Shown here piece after piece: positions 1 through 9,096 of a stretch of DNA of 64,000 nt. The stretch lies in assembly GCA_965263205.1 (NCBI GenBank), contig CBDHHF010000025.1:372001-436000 (forward strand). Direction: 5' to 3'. Numbering within the stretch: the first letter of the stretch is position 1; each line of letters begins with the position of its first letter. Under the pieces are notes generated by a model. It saw only the letters and a list, made by a program, of their open reading frames with translations. It was not told the DNA's origin and did not search any database. This DNA comes from JBCCIM01 sp965263205. Its GTDB lineage: Bacteria > Bacteroidota > Rhodothermia > Rhodothermales > JAHQVL01. The translations under genes were made by a program, and so were the position numbers.

Positions 1-781
1 TGTTCGTACTGAATCCGCTCATATTCAACGCATTGAGCGCATCCTCGATAGTGAAATCCGATACCACAGGCCGGCCCCGGTAATCAACCTCTTCAAACCC
101 AAGACTAAATAATATATCGGGCATCCGTTGTTTCAGATATTCCTGCAATAGCTGGTAATCCAATCCGTGGGGATCCTCACCGTGTATGTCCACAGAAAAC
201 ACTTCAAAGGGTACACGAGAGCCCAGCACGATACAGGAGGCGTACCCAGGCTTGAATTGGCCGGCTGCATACACATAACCTTTCCCATCGACGCTCCCGG
301 CTGCACCACCTGCAAACACTAGCTTGTCGAATGTTGTAGCCAACGTATGGAATGCTTTGCTTTGATACGCCTGGCCATCAAAACCAACAAGGGCAAAGTG
401 TTGCCGTTCATCAAGACGTCCACCATTGTGCCTCTTTAGTGCAGTAGCTGCAGCTGCTGTTTGATTTACAGGCCATGCATGAACAGCCAACACATCAAAC
501 AAGGAAGCCGGGAATCCAAGTCCAATAATACTGTATTGATCATGACCAAAGTGAAGCTCGCCCGCTGTGCTAAGGGCGAAGACCGGGCAATCGAATGAAG
601 CAGCTATAGCCGGCCCTAATGCCTGAAAATCATGGGCGGTAGAACAGCACAACATAACGCCGGCAAGGCTTGTCGTATCCAACTGGTCCCTAACATCTGC
701 AATGGCCGCAGATGCGTCTTCAATACGGGTTGATGCTTTGGGGATGTGGGGACGTGCCAACACCGGCGACTTGTCTGCCAT
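1..781 (-). CDS. FIST-domain signal transduction protein (3' end cut off by window edge)
   Basis: The reading frame opens with ATG at 781 (an in-frame TAG lies 27 bases upstream) and runs without a stop off the left edge, giving about 260 residues. FIST proteins are sensory modules (FIST_N followed by FIST_C) thought to bind small ligands such as amino acids and often found beside kinases or diguanylate cyclases. Visible marks are an early Cys-Cys-Ser-Thr stretch, the LSTAGEL segment near residue 75 typical of FIST_N, a glycine-rich AGGAAGSVDG turn, and a MSGFST segment at the truncated end that fits the start of FIST_C. No membrane segment or signal peptide is seen, so it is probably cytoplasmic. 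It follows the HTTM gene on the same strand with a gap of 114 bases. Family assignment is by motif recognition only. Confidence 0.72.
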   Translation of the reverse strand, partial: MADKSPVLARPHIPKASTRIEDASAAIADVRDQLDTTSLAGVMLCCSTAHDFQALGPAIAASFDCPVFALSTAGELHFGHDQYSIIGLGFPASLFDVLAVHAWPVNQTAAAATALKRHNGGRLDERQHFALVGFDGQAYQSKAFHTLATTFDKLVFAGGAAGSVDGKGYVYAAGQFKPGYASCIVLGSRVPFEVFSVDIHGEDPHGLDYQLLQEYLKQRMPDILFSLGFEEVDYRGRPVVSDFTIEDALNALNMSGFSTN

Positions 782-895
782 CTCACTACCACAGGCTACA
801 TTGTACTATACAACAGCACGCACGGGGCGTACTTTACCGAAGTGGTATCGGAGAAATGGGCAGTCTGTTAAATCACGTGCCGGAGACGCAGGGCG

Positions 896-1792
896 TCATC
901 GTGCAAACAAAGCCATGGATTGCACTTTATTGGTCCGGTTTGCCAAAAACATGTCGATCCATTTTGCAAAAGGAAAAGCGAGCAAAATGAGCTCGAAGAA
1001 GGTATGCCAGAACATGATGTTCATCACCAGATAAATCCCCATGTGCAATGCCAGCACTGCAAGGACAACCAGCATACGAGGTTTACGCCACCACATGACC
1101 CAGGCAAAGAATTCGGAAAGCAGGCCAAAAGTCAAGATGAGGGTTGCAAAGGAAAAGCTACTCAGGGCAAACTCCTGCAAGAAGTTGTAATCAAGCAAAC
1201 CGGTATACCCCATGGCATCCACGGCTTTTTCGTGAATCCAGATCCACAGATGCCGGCCATCTGACCAGAAAATACCTGTTCCGATGAGCTTGCAGATCGC
1301 GGCCATGGTATACCCCAATCCAACGAAGAAATAGGTATAGCCCATGGTAAAGCGCCGCCGCACGCGAGAATCAGAAAACACGACCATCGCTGTAGCAAAG
1401 CCCAATAGCGTCATTCCAACGACGTTGGAGCTATGTGGGATTTCGCCCAGCGTGTACCGCGTAGCAAACTGAAGGTGCAGCAACAGGAAGGCAACCAGGT
1501 AGCTGTATTTGTTGATGCGAAAAAAGCCAAGCAGACAAAAAATTGAAATTAAGCCGGCAATGACCAGCGATGAACCATTACCGAAAAAGACAGATACATC
1601 CACATAATTTGCGATGCCAAGGGGCAATACAAGGTCGCTGATACGGAGGATATAAAACCCCCAATCCCAGGCCATGTGGATGGTACTGCCAATAATGAAC
1701 AGCTCGAAAAGCTTGAAAAACACCAGCTCTCCCTGCGTTTCTTCTCGCTCAAAATCGAATAATTCGCGACTAATCTTGGAAATCAAAGACAC
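896..1792 (-). CDS. HTTM/vitamin-K-carboxylase-like integral membrane protein
   Basis: A 298-residue multi-pass membrane protein starting with GTG at 1792; the next Met is residue 40, inside the first membrane region. About six to eight hydrophobic segments are visible, with the WDWGFY and FWSDGRHLWIW regions and a tryptophan-rich MWWRKPRM loop that recall bacterial HTTM-domain proteins, the horizontally spread relatives of vitamin-K-dependent gamma-carboxylase. The biochemical role of the bacterial group is unknown. It lies 15 bases downstream of a small membrane-anchored gene at 1808-2299 with which it should be co-transcribed; HTTM proteins commonly have such a partner. It could alternatively be a generic DoxX-like protein. 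Confidence 0.6.
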   Translation of the reverse strand: MSLISKISRELFDFEREETQGELVFFKLFELFIIGSTIHMAWDWGFYILRISDLVLPLGIANYVDVSVFFGNGSSLVIAGLISIFCLLGFFRINKYSYLVAFLLLHLQFATRYTLGEIPHSSNVVGMTLLGFATAMVVFSDSRVRRRFTMGYTYFFVGLGYTMAAICKLIGTGIFWSDGRHLWIWIHEKAVDAMGYTGLLDYNFLQEFALSSFSFATLILTFGLLSEFFAWVMWWRKPRMLVVLAVLALHMGIYLVMNIMFWHTFFELILLAFPFAKWIDMFLANRTNKVQSMALFAR

Positions 1793-1807
1793 GGTATATC
1801 TGGTGGT

Positions 1808-2299
1808 TTATCGTGGCAAAGTGGGATTAACTTGTGCACCCTGTGCATCAATAAGCACGTAAGGTTCAAAATGAAGCACAACAGAATCCTGTGCATTCAT
1901 TTCGCCGCCGGCTCGGAAAACGAGCAGCCTTTGTTCGGCCAGTTGATTGGCTTTGAACATATTCCGCAATCCCTCAACCCGATCAGCATCCCATTTTTCG
2001 GTTTTAGACACAAAGTTGGCAAGATCGATAGGATCAACGCCGTGATCATCCAGTGCAACCGGCTTGCCTGGCAGCGTTTCGCTATCCACAATTTGCCACG
2101 GCACAGCACCGTCTTCGGGCAAATCTGATAAGTCCCGCACAATAGACCGGCTCCAGGGGTTACCAGCTTGCGAGAACATGGGGTAGATACTAAACGGCCA
2201 AAATTCGCCCAGGTGGGTTGCTACAAGCAAGGCGTAAACCAGGAAGGTAATCCCAATCGCTTTGGTTGCTTTTTTATATGCTACGGAATCCGATGCCAC
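1808..2299 (-). CDS. Membrane-anchored partner of the HTTM-like protein, unknown function
   Basis: A 163-residue protein with a GTG start at 2299. One hydrophobic segment (about residues 14-30) is followed by a THLGEFWPFSIYPMFS stretch, then a soluble C-terminal domain of about 120 residues with no motif I recognise. The FWPFSIYPMFS type of sequence recurs in small proteins encoded next to HTTM genes, so I infer they form a pair. The 15-base spacing to the HTTM gene supports translation from one mRNA. Confidence 0.55.
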   Translation of the reverse strand: MASDSVAYKKATKAIGITFLVYALLVATHLGEFWPFSIYPMFSQAGNPWSRSIVRDLSDLPEDGAVPWQIVDSETLPGKPVALDDHGVDPIDLANFVSKTEKWDADRVEGLRNMFKANQLAEQRLLVFRAGGEMNAQDSVVLHFEPYVLIDAQGAQVNPTLPR

Positions 2300-2384
2300 T
2301 GCACTAACCAGCGTTTTTCACAAAATTGAATGGTGTTGGTGGGCCGATAAAATACGGCACGCAGCGTTACCAAAAAATAGCCGG

Positions 2385-3380
2385 CTACTTTCCTTTGATG
2401 CTCAAGTAGCTGAATAACACAAAATTGACGAGCTTGTCGAGAGCTGCCGTCACCAGTAACATACTTGTCATACCCGAAGCAGATACATCAATCCATCCTG
2501 CAAAAGCTGGGGCAGCAGCAGCCACAAGCAAGTCTTTAGAAGGCATAAATGGGATCTGCTGGGTTACTATTTGTACAGATAACGGAATAAACCAGGCAAC
2601 AATGGGCACGTCTGGCATCACGGTCATCCATTGCAAAATCTGGAGCGATTGTACAAATAATAGCCGGCCAATGTGAATCCCAAATAGCGTTCGTATAATT
2701 CGTGCCGGTAAAGAAATAACAGTCTTACGAAATCGAATCGCGAGTGCGATTAGCATGGCCAAACAGAAGCCGCCTCCCAAAATCCAACCTACATGTACCT
2801 TACCAAGCAACAGCTCAAACGGAATTACGCCGATCAACAAAAAGGTGCTCAGTAACGTTAACGAAACAAGCATAGAGGCGAGCGACGAAACAATCGTATT
2901 GTCCTTTATATCAACTAAGATCTCGCGCCTGGACTTGTCTAACTTGTCTTTTGCCCACAAAAACAGATTTGCTTCGCCGGAGTAGTTCAGTACCTCTTTA
3001 TTAAAAACCCGTTTTTTTATGAGCACGGGGAAAATATCAGAAAAAGAAGCCCCCCAGATAATACGGTAGATAAACGACTCAGCAACGGGTAATCCGAGAT
3101 ACATACCCACAAATATCAGGTAAAAAAGCGGCTGTGTTGGAATATCCTCCCAAACGTTGGCCCATCCTACACCATACAGTGATCGAATCAACAGCACCAC
3201 AACCCCCAGCATCAATATCCGCCGGCCCCAGGTTGTCATCAAGGTCCTCGTTTCCTCGCTGAATGTCCGCTCGAACCAGCCTACAATACCGGTTGCCGGC
3301 TGTTTTTCAGAATCTCCTTCGCTCGGGGTGGTCATCAAATGGGTGGTCAGTGGGCGAGCAAGATGCGCCAAAATTGACAT
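2385..3380 (-). CDS. Multi-pass membrane protein of unknown function
   Basis: An ATG at 3380 gives 331 residues; an ATG at 3335 (MTTPSEG) is an equally plausible start and a TTG at 3407 less so. After a soluble, acidic N-terminal stretch there are roughly seven hydrophobic segments, a central cytoplasmic-looking charged loop (WAKDKLDKSRREILVD) and a C-terminal run of short helices with MPSKDLLVAAAAP. The layout loosely recalls lysylphosphatidylglycerol synthase membrane domains (flippase-like), but I see no decisive motif. It is the first gene of the minus-strand group that continues into the HTTM pair, 85 bases downstream. Confidence 0.5.
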   Translation of the reverse strand: MSILAHLARPLTTHLMTTPSEGDSEKQPATGIVGWFERTFSEETRTLMTTWGRRILMLGVVVLLIRSLYGVGWANVWEDIPTQPLFYLIFVGMYLGLPVAESFIYRIIWGASFSDIFPVLIKKRVFNKEVLNYSGEANLFLWAKDKLDKSRREILVDIKDNTIVSSLASMLVSLTLLSTFLLIGVIPFELLLGKVHVGWILGGGFCLAMLIALAIRFRKTVISLPARIIRTLFGIHIGRLLFVQSLQILQWMTVMPDVPIVAWFIPLSVQIVTQQIPFMPSKDLLVAAAAPAFAGWIDVSASGMTSMLLVTAALDKLVNFVLFSYLSIKGK

Positions 3381-3613
3381 GCGCCAGGGGCAACATGCTT
3401 GAGCCAAATTGTAACGGTAGCCTGAACAGCGTGTTTCTTACGACACAACGCTGCCATAGACCCGATACGATCATAGATAAAGGGTGAAAAATTCAGCTGG
3501 TGGTGACCGCAAAAAAGGCCGGGATCAGAAGTTGGTTTTTACCGGTTAGTTTTTGTTTTTTACCGCAGGCCCTTGCCGGCTCCTTTTCAAACACCAATAA
3601 CGCATTCAATTTT

Positions 3614-4042
3614 ATGGCCGACATCAAACATACCTACCAGTCTTTGCAAGTGGGCGACACCTACGCGTTCACCCGTTTTATCTCGGCCGACGATGTTCAC
3701 GACTTTGCAAGAGTTTCTGGAGACGACAATCCAATTCACGTAGATCCCGACTACGTTGCCTCATCTACCGATTTTGAACGCCCCATTGTGCATGGCGTCT
3801 TTTTGCTCGCCGTTGTTTCCAAAGTGCTAGGCAAAGATTTTCCCGGTTATGGGAGTGTTGCAGTTGCCATTTCATCCAAGTTTGTGCGTCCCGTGCCCGT
3901 AGATAGCGAAATCACGGTCGAAGTAAAAATTGCTGAGAAAATTGAGAAGCGTAAATTTGTTAAGGCACGCATCTACGTGTATTGCGGAGGGAAAATGGCT
4001 TTGGGCGGCGAGGCAACTCTCGTTCCACCTTCCGAAGAATGA
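3614..4042 (+). CDS. MaoC-like (R)-enoyl-CoA hydratase
   Basis: The ATG at 3614 gives 142 residues and starts right before the conserved hot-dog fold; a GTG at 3500 would add 38 residues that look like translated leader and is not preferred. The hydratase-2 active-site motif is clear: SGDDNPIHVDPDYV with catalytic Asp and His, followed by RPIVHGVFLL. Such stand-alone MaoC/PhaJ-type enzymes hydrate trans-2-enoyl-CoA to (R)-3-hydroxyacyl-CoA, linking beta-oxidation to polyester or lipid synthesis, and act in the cytoplasm. It stands alone between a minus-strand gene and a hairpin terminator at about 4051. Confidence 0.85.
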   Translation: MADIKHTYQSLQVGDTYAFTRFISADDVHDFARVSGDDNPIHVDPDYVASSTDFERPIVHGVFLLAVVSKVLGKDFPGYGSVAVAISSKFVRPVPVDSEITVEVKIAEKIEKRKFVKARIYVYCGGKMALGGEATLVPPSEE

Positions 4043-4050
4043 CAGTTCAC

Positions 4051-4088
4051 AAGGTACGCTGGCCATCGATCTAGCGTGCCTTTCTCCT
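4051..4088 (+). terminator. Rho-independent terminator after the MaoC gene
   Basis: A 10-bp stem (4051-4060 with 4073-4082, including one G-U pair) with a 12-base loop is followed by a T/C-rich run. It sits 9 bases after the MaoC stop codon and before the kinase pair. Confidence 0.55.
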
Positions 4089-4240
4089 CCTCCTTCCGCG
4101 CGATTCTATATATAGGCGTCCGAAAACTTAATTTACCAACTGCACTAGCTGATACTAGAAGATATTGCACCGGTGTGTGATTTTCGATATTCGAAAGAGC
4201 CACCAGCCCGTCGATTGTTTGTCTTCCTACCTATAGCTAG

Positions 4241-6529
4241 ATGCACCCGCACCCGCTCCTTAAAAGCCAGATCGAAAAAACCCTGGGTGACGATGCGCCA
4301 ATGAGTAAGGGGTTGTCCAATCTCCTCACACTCATCAGCACAACCTATGAGCAAAACGACGTTGTGCAGGAATTCCTGCACGACTCCATGCAGCTCAACA
4401 CGCAGGAATTAATCCGCGTAAATGCCATCTTGCAGCACGAGGCCACCAAAAAGGCTATTGTACTGAATAACATCAAGCATTCCATCGCGGCGCTCAAAAT
4501 TGAGCACTTCAAACACGATCTCTCAGACGCAGACCTGCTATCCCTTTCCGAGATCCTTGCAGAACAAATTGCCATGCGCAATTTGGCAGAAGATCTACTG
4601 AAAGAGCAGGACGAAAGCCTTCGCCTGATCCTGGAAGGCACAACAGGTTTTGTGATCTACACGATCAATGACAAGGGGCACATCACCAGTTGGAATAAGG
4701 AAGCGGAGCGAATTACAGGATATTCAAACGAAGAGGCCATTGGGCAGCATTTTTCTCTCTTCTTTGAAATTGGCCATACAGGCAACACGCGTGCTGCCGA
4801 GATTTTGGAGAAAGCCAAAACTGAAGGGCAATGCGTCTACGAAGGATGGCTTTACATAAAGCAGGGTGATCCCATCTGGGGTGATAGCACCCTGAAGCCC
4901 ATTTATGACAAAACGGGTAAACTTAAAGGCCTCGTCTCGATCAACCGGGACATTACGCGACGCAAACAGGATGAAGAAGAGTTGCGTGATGCCAAGGAGC
5001 AGGCAGAAGCAGCAACGCGCGCAAAATCTGAGTTTCTCGCTAACATGAGCCATGAAATCCGCACGCCGATGAACGGTGTGATTGGAATGGCTAGCCTGTT
5101 GCTCGATACCGGACTGGATGAGGAACAGAAAGACTACGTGCAAACCATTCGCTCGTCTGGCGAATCACTTTTGTCGATTATCAATGACATCCTCGATTTT
5201 TCCAAAATTGAGGCCGGCCAGATTCAGTTGGAAGAACACGCCTTCAACCTCCACAACTGCATTGAGGAGGCCTGCGGCTTGGTTGCAAACAGGCTCCGCC
5301 GAAAAGTTGAGTTAATCTATGACAGCCAGCCCGATGTGCCAACCGTAATTCTCGGTGATCCGACGCGGCTTCGACAGATCCTGATCAATCTTCTAGGAAA
5401 CGCAGTCAAGTTTACCATGGAAGGTGAGATCGTTGTCTCTGCAAGTGTTAAATCCGTCAAAGGGGAACGCGTCACGTTGCAGTTTGCCGTCCGCGACACA
5501 GGAATTGGCATTCCGGACGACAAAATAAGCCGGCTATTCAGCGCCTTCTCCCAGGTAGATGCGTCTACAACGAGAAAATTTGGCGGTACAGGACTCGGCC
5601 TTTCCATTTGTGCACAGCTTTGCCAAATCATGGGTGGCGAAATCTGGGTAGAAAGCAAAGAACACGAAGGCTCAACGTTTTTCTTTACCATTCAAACAAA
5701 AGCTACCGCTCAAGACAACCAATTACCCTGGTCCCAGGTTGTTCGAGGACGTAAAGCATTTTTGTTTGTCATCAACAATACATTGCGACGAACCCTCGAG
5801 AAACAGCTAAAACAATCGGGTTTCCTCGTATACAGCACATCGCAAACAGACCGCAATGAACCCTGGTTTGCCATGCACGCACCAGATGTCATCATCACAG
5901 ACCAGGCGTTGTTGGAAACTGATTCCAGGTTTGAAAAATGGATTCAAGACCAAAGCAGGCAGGTTGCAACAGTGGTTTTGCTTCCTATTGGCGAGCGCAT
6001 TGACCACGCAAAACAAGTCATTGTCAGCGCAAAACCTGTGAGATATTCGCGCCTCTTGAAAAAACTAGAGGTAGCATTTAATGACCAGATGCCAGCCGCC
6101 AATAAAACCAGAGAGGCTCCAGCCAAGTCGTTTACGCAACTGCCTACAATGCGCTTCTTACTGGCGGAAACCAATGCCTTTGACCAGCGCATTGTATCTA
6201 AAATGCTCTCCCGATTTGGCCACACCGTTCAAGCTGTCACAAATTTCCAGCGTCTGCTTCAGTCTTTGAACGATAAACCGTTCGATGTTCTTTTGCTTGA
6301 TGCAGATTTGCCAGATATAGACCCCGCAAAATTGGCTGATCTACTGCTCCAGGCACAACACGCAACGTTGGCAACAATCGTTCTTTCGGACGACCAGCAG
6401 CAACAGAAGCGTAACCAGCCTGAACTCCAACATCTACCCTGGATCGAAAAGCCCGTTAGTATCCAGAAAATGACGGAAGCCCTGCTTCTGCTTTCAGACA
6501 AACTGCCGATACTTAACGCATCTGCGTAA
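4241..6529 (+). CDS. Hybrid sensor histidine kinase (PAS-HisKA-HATPase-two atypical receivers)
   Basis: A 762-residue soluble kinase. An N-terminal helical region (1-125) is followed by a PAS domain (about 125-240), HisKA with the H box MSHEIRTPMNG (His271), and a full HATPase_c domain: N box with Asn387, G1 box DTGIGIP (from Asp419) and G2 box GGTGLGLS (about 448-455). Two receiver-like domains follow. The first (about 503-615) keeps an Asp (554) and the Lys-Pro pair but has VINN in place of the acidic pocket. The second (about 637-755) keeps Asp687 and the EKPVS lysine, but its acidic pair is Glu-Thr (643-644). So kinase activity should be intact while phospho-relay inside the protein is doubtful. 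The next gene is a paralogue 28 bases away. No membrane segment is seen, so sensing is probably cytoplasmic through PAS. Confidence 0.9.
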   Translation: MHPHPLLKSQIEKTLGDDAPMSKGLSNLLTLISTTYEQNDVVQEFLHDSMQLNTQELIRVNAILQHEATKKAIVLNNIKHSIAALKIEHFKHDLSDADLLSLSEILAEQIAMRNLAEDLLKEQDESLRLILEGTTGFVIYTINDKGHITSWNKEAERITGYSNEEAIGQHFSLFFEIGHTGNTRAAEILEKAKTEGQCVYEGWLYIKQGDPIWGDSTLKPIYDKTGKLKGLVSINRDITRRKQDEEELRDAKEQAEAATRAKSEFLANMSHEIRTPMNGVIGMASLLLDTGLDEEQKDYVQTIRSSGESLLSIINDILDFSKIEAGQIQLEEHAFNLHNCIEEACGLVANRLRRKVELIYDSQPDVPTVILGDPTRLRQILINLLGNAVKFTMEGEIVVSASVKSVKGERVTLQFAVRDTGIGIPDDKISRLFSAFSQVDASTTRKFGGTGLGLSICAQLCQIMGGEIWVESKEHEGSTFFFTIQTKATAQDNQLPWSQVVRGRKAFLFVINNTLRRTLEKQLKQSGFLVYSTSQTDRNEPWFAMHAPDVIITDQALLETDSRFEKWIQDQSRQVATVVLLPIGERIDHAKQVIVSAKPVRYSRLLKKLEVAFNDQMPAANKTREAPAKSFTQLPTMRFLLAETNAFDQRIVSKMLSRFGHTVQAVTNFQRLLQSLNDKPFDVLLLDADLPDIDPAKLADLLLQAQHATLATIVLSDDQQQQKRNQPELQHLPWIEKPVSIQKMTEALLLLSDKLPILNASA

Positions 6530-6557
6530 TTATTTGTCGTATTTCGCCGGCAGCCTC

Positions 6558-8198
6558 ATGATCAAGCTCCAGCAATTAGGAGAAAGCACTTTGCGTTTTG
6601 TCGCAATCCTGCTTGCGTCTTTACTCTTTATAGCAGATTTGCTGTTTCCCGGCTTCAACACGGGAGGCATTCTGTATCAGAGCCTGTTTATCCTTTCACT
6701 CTGGATCCCAAGCAAGCAGAACAACTTGATGCTTGCCGGCCTGTGTACCCTATTCATAACGGGCGGGTACTGGTTTCGTCATGGCATGACGATCGAATCC
6801 TACGACCTGTTTTCGCGCAGCATTTCGCTACTCGGCCTGTGGTCTATTGCCTTTGTTGGCGGTACCAAAAGCAAATTACTTGGTGGGATTGCAGAACGCG
6901 AGAAAAAAATTCAATCCCTTATCGAAGAACGTACGTACCAGGATCGCGAGCAGTACATCAAAAAGACCCAGGCGCTGCAACTCCAAATGCGACAGCTAGA
7001 AGACGAAGCAAAAGACCTTCGCCTTGCTGAAGATGCCCACCGCCTTGCCAAAGAAGTGGCAGAAACAGAAACCAAGGCCAAATCGGCGTTTCTTGATAGT
7101 ATGAGTGTCGAAATCCAGACACCCATGCAAGGTATCATCGAAATGGCGAGCAAGCTGGACGATACTCCACTCGACAGCCACCAGCGCGACTTTGTCTATT
7201 CTATTCGCTCTTCCGGAGAGTCGCTGCTTTCGATTACAAACGACATCCTCGACTTCTCCAACATTGAATCGGGTGATATCGAACTCAATGAAAAGCCATT
7301 TGTCCTTCGAGATTGTATCGAAGATGCCTTCGACCTGGTCATCAACCGAATCGCCCAGAAAAACATTGAAGTCTCTTACACGATAGATCCAAGTATTCCT
7401 GTTTCTATTGTATCCGACCCGGTTCGGATCAAACAAATCATTTTGAACCTGCTATCTAACGCGGTACAGCGTACCAATGACGGAGAAATTTACATAACAG
7501 CCAAATTGCTGGAGAAAACGTCGGAAGGCTACGTGGTGTATTTCTCGATACAGGATAGTGGGCCACAAATCCCACCCGATCAAATTGCCGGCCTGTTCGA
7601 ACATTCACTTTCTGATGTCTTGCGCAAATCACAGCATAACATTGGACTCGGCATGACGATCAGTACCCGTTTATGCACATTGCTTGGCGGAAAGATCTGG
7701 GCTGAAAGCAGCGAAGGGCAAGGCGCTGTTTTTCAATTTGTTCTGACGGTACAAAAAGCCGGCAAGCAAATCATCCCACTCCAGGGCAAACCCTGGTTTA
7801 TCGGCAAACATGCCCTCGTGGTTGATGACAACGTCAACGTACGACGCTTTCTCAACCATCAGTTGAAAAATTGGGGCATGCAGACAACCGTATTTGCAAA
7901 CGGTCCCGAAGCTATGCGGTGGCATGCCGCAGGACACGTATGTGACATTGCACTCATCGACATGGACATGCCCGTCCTCGATGGCCTGACCCTGGCCCAT
8001 CAAATTCGACAGCGTAACAAAGATCTTCCTATTGTACTGATGCCGATGATTGGGAGCCGCGTTGCAGACGGTGTGTTGTCAGGCGTGCTCCCTAAACCAC
8101 TCAAGCAGAAGCGGCTCTACGACCAAATTAATGCAATTCTAAGCCTCAAAAGCACCACTGAAGCAGAGTTTGTTGATCTTACCAAAAACAAAGGCTAA
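6558..8198 (+). CDS. Kinase-dead hybrid histidine kinase with intact receiver
   Basis: The ATG at 6558 gives 546 residues (a TTG at 6534 would add eight). Three hydrophobic segments (about 13-105) are followed by a long coiled coil (about 110-180), then HisKA and HATPase_c domains closely similar to those of the gene just upstream, sharing for example IRSSGESLLSI and NDILDFS. The H box reads SMSVEIQTPMQG: the phospho-accepting His is replaced by Val184. The G1 box is DSGPQIP, losing its second Gly, while the N box (Asn301) and the GLG of G2 remain. The C-terminal receiver (about 418-530) has the acidic pair Asp423-Asp424, phospho-acceptor Asp468 in IDMDMP and Lys513 before Pro. I infer a tandem duplication in which this copy became a membrane-bound receiver partner for the upstream kinase. 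Confidence 0.85.
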   Translation: MIKLQQLGESTLRFVAILLASLLFIADLLFPGFNTGGILYQSLFILSLWIPSKQNNLMLAGLCTLFITGGYWFRHGMTIESYDLFSRSISLLGLWSIAFVGGTKSKLLGGIAEREKKIQSLIEERTYQDREQYIKKTQALQLQMRQLEDEAKDLRLAEDAHRLAKEVAETETKAKSAFLDSMSVEIQTPMQGIIEMASKLDDTPLDSHQRDFVYSIRSSGESLLSITNDILDFSNIESGDIELNEKPFVLRDCIEDAFDLVINRIAQKNIEVSYTIDPSIPVSIVSDPVRIKQIILNLLSNAVQRTNDGEIYITAKLLEKTSEGYVVYFSIQDSGPQIPPDQIAGLFEHSLSDVLRKSQHNIGLGMTISTRLCTLLGGKIWAESSEGQGAVFQFVLTVQKAGKQIIPLQGKPWFIGKHALVVDDNVNVRRFLNHQLKNWGMQTTVFANGPEAMRWHAAGHVCDIALIDMDMPVLDGLTLAHQIRQRNKDLPIVLMPMIGSRVADGVLSGVLPKPLKQKRLYDQINAILSLKSTTEAEFVDLTKNKG

Positions 8199-8205
8199 AC
8201 CAGGC

Positions 8206-9066
8206 TTAATTCGCAAAAGTAAAGTCAAAATTAAGCAACAAAGACGCTAACAAATCGGCTATTCGATTCATGTCATCTATAAAAACGCCTTCTCCTATTT
8301 GATGGTACGGATAGATTGCCGGCTCGATTGCTATACTTGGAATATCACCCTGTGCCGGATTACTAAAGTAGGTGCCATACACCTGGTAATCATTGGTCCC
8401 GTTCGCCAGACGAATGTGCTGGTCTTTTGTGCAAATAAAGGTTTTCAACGCTTCAAGCTTAGCCAAAACAGCTTCAGAAGGCTTAAAATCACCTTTTGAC
8501 CATGCCTCTGTGTACAATGCAACACCAGGCTCTCCCTTAAAAACAGGCGTTGTATCCAGGGTAATAAAGGTCGCAGGTTGCAGGTTATTTGCAATGATGT
8601 ATTCAGACAAACGCTTTGCACCTATCTGTGGCCCGACATGACTGCCATGGTTTTTGAGTAGATGCGGGTGTTGTCTTAGCCCCATACTTTCTTCCATTTC
8701 TGAAAACAGAATAAGTAAGGGTGGAAACTGGCCATGCGCGGCCTTCTGCACAAGGTTCAGGCACAACCCGATGCCGGCTGCGTCATCCATTTGACCGCGG
8801 ATCTGCCCATCTACAACTTCTACAAATAATTCGTCAGGAAACGCAACACCATAATGGTTTATTTTATCCAAATGTGCTGTAACAGCAACCGGCTTCAAGC
8901 GATTATCACCGTCAATCAGTACGAGTAAATTATTATCTTTTATTTCAATTAAATTTACATAATTTAACGTATCAAAAAACCCTTTCACAAAGTCATGTAT
9001 ACGTTCCTCAAACGTACTAAAAGAAGGGATTTTGGCAGCCAAACACACCAACTCAACAATGTCCAT
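8206..9066 (-). CDS. Zinc metallopeptidase, M20/M28/M42-like
   Basis: A 286-residue cytoplasmic enzyme starting with ATG at 9066. Metal ligands of the aminopeptidase/co-catalytic zinc fold can be read in order: TAHLDKINHYG (His and Asp), GQMDDAAGIG (bridging Asp), FSEMEESMG (catalytic Glu pair), ITLDTTP (Asp) and PYHQIGEGVF (His). This resembles M42 glutamyl aminopeptidases and M20 dipeptidases, though it is shorter than typical M42 (about 340). It is encoded 30 bases downstream of the LIC_10091-like lipoprotein and converges with the kinase gene at a 7-base gap. The natural substrate is unknown. Confidence 0.7.
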   Translation of the reverse strand: MDIVELVCLAAKIPSFSTFEERIHDFVKGFFDTLNYVNLIEIKDNNLLVLIDGDNRLKPVAVTAHLDKINHYGVAFPDELFVEVVDGQIRGQMDDAAGIGLCLNLVQKAAHGQFPPLLILFSEMEESMGLRQHPHLLKNHGSHVGPQIGAKRLSEYIIANNLQPATFITLDTTPVFKGEPGVALYTEAWSKGDFKPSEAVLAKLEALKTFICTKDQHIRLANGTNDYQVYGTYFSNPAQGDIPSIAIEPAIYPYHQIGEGVFIDDMNRIADLLASLLLNFDFTFAN

Positions 9067-9096
9067 AAATTCTTTATTTACAAATACTTAAACCAC

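Noticed and set aside
4724..5143. 139-codon minus-strand frame inside the first hybrid kinase
   Set aside because: Antisense shadow with no start signal or family match.
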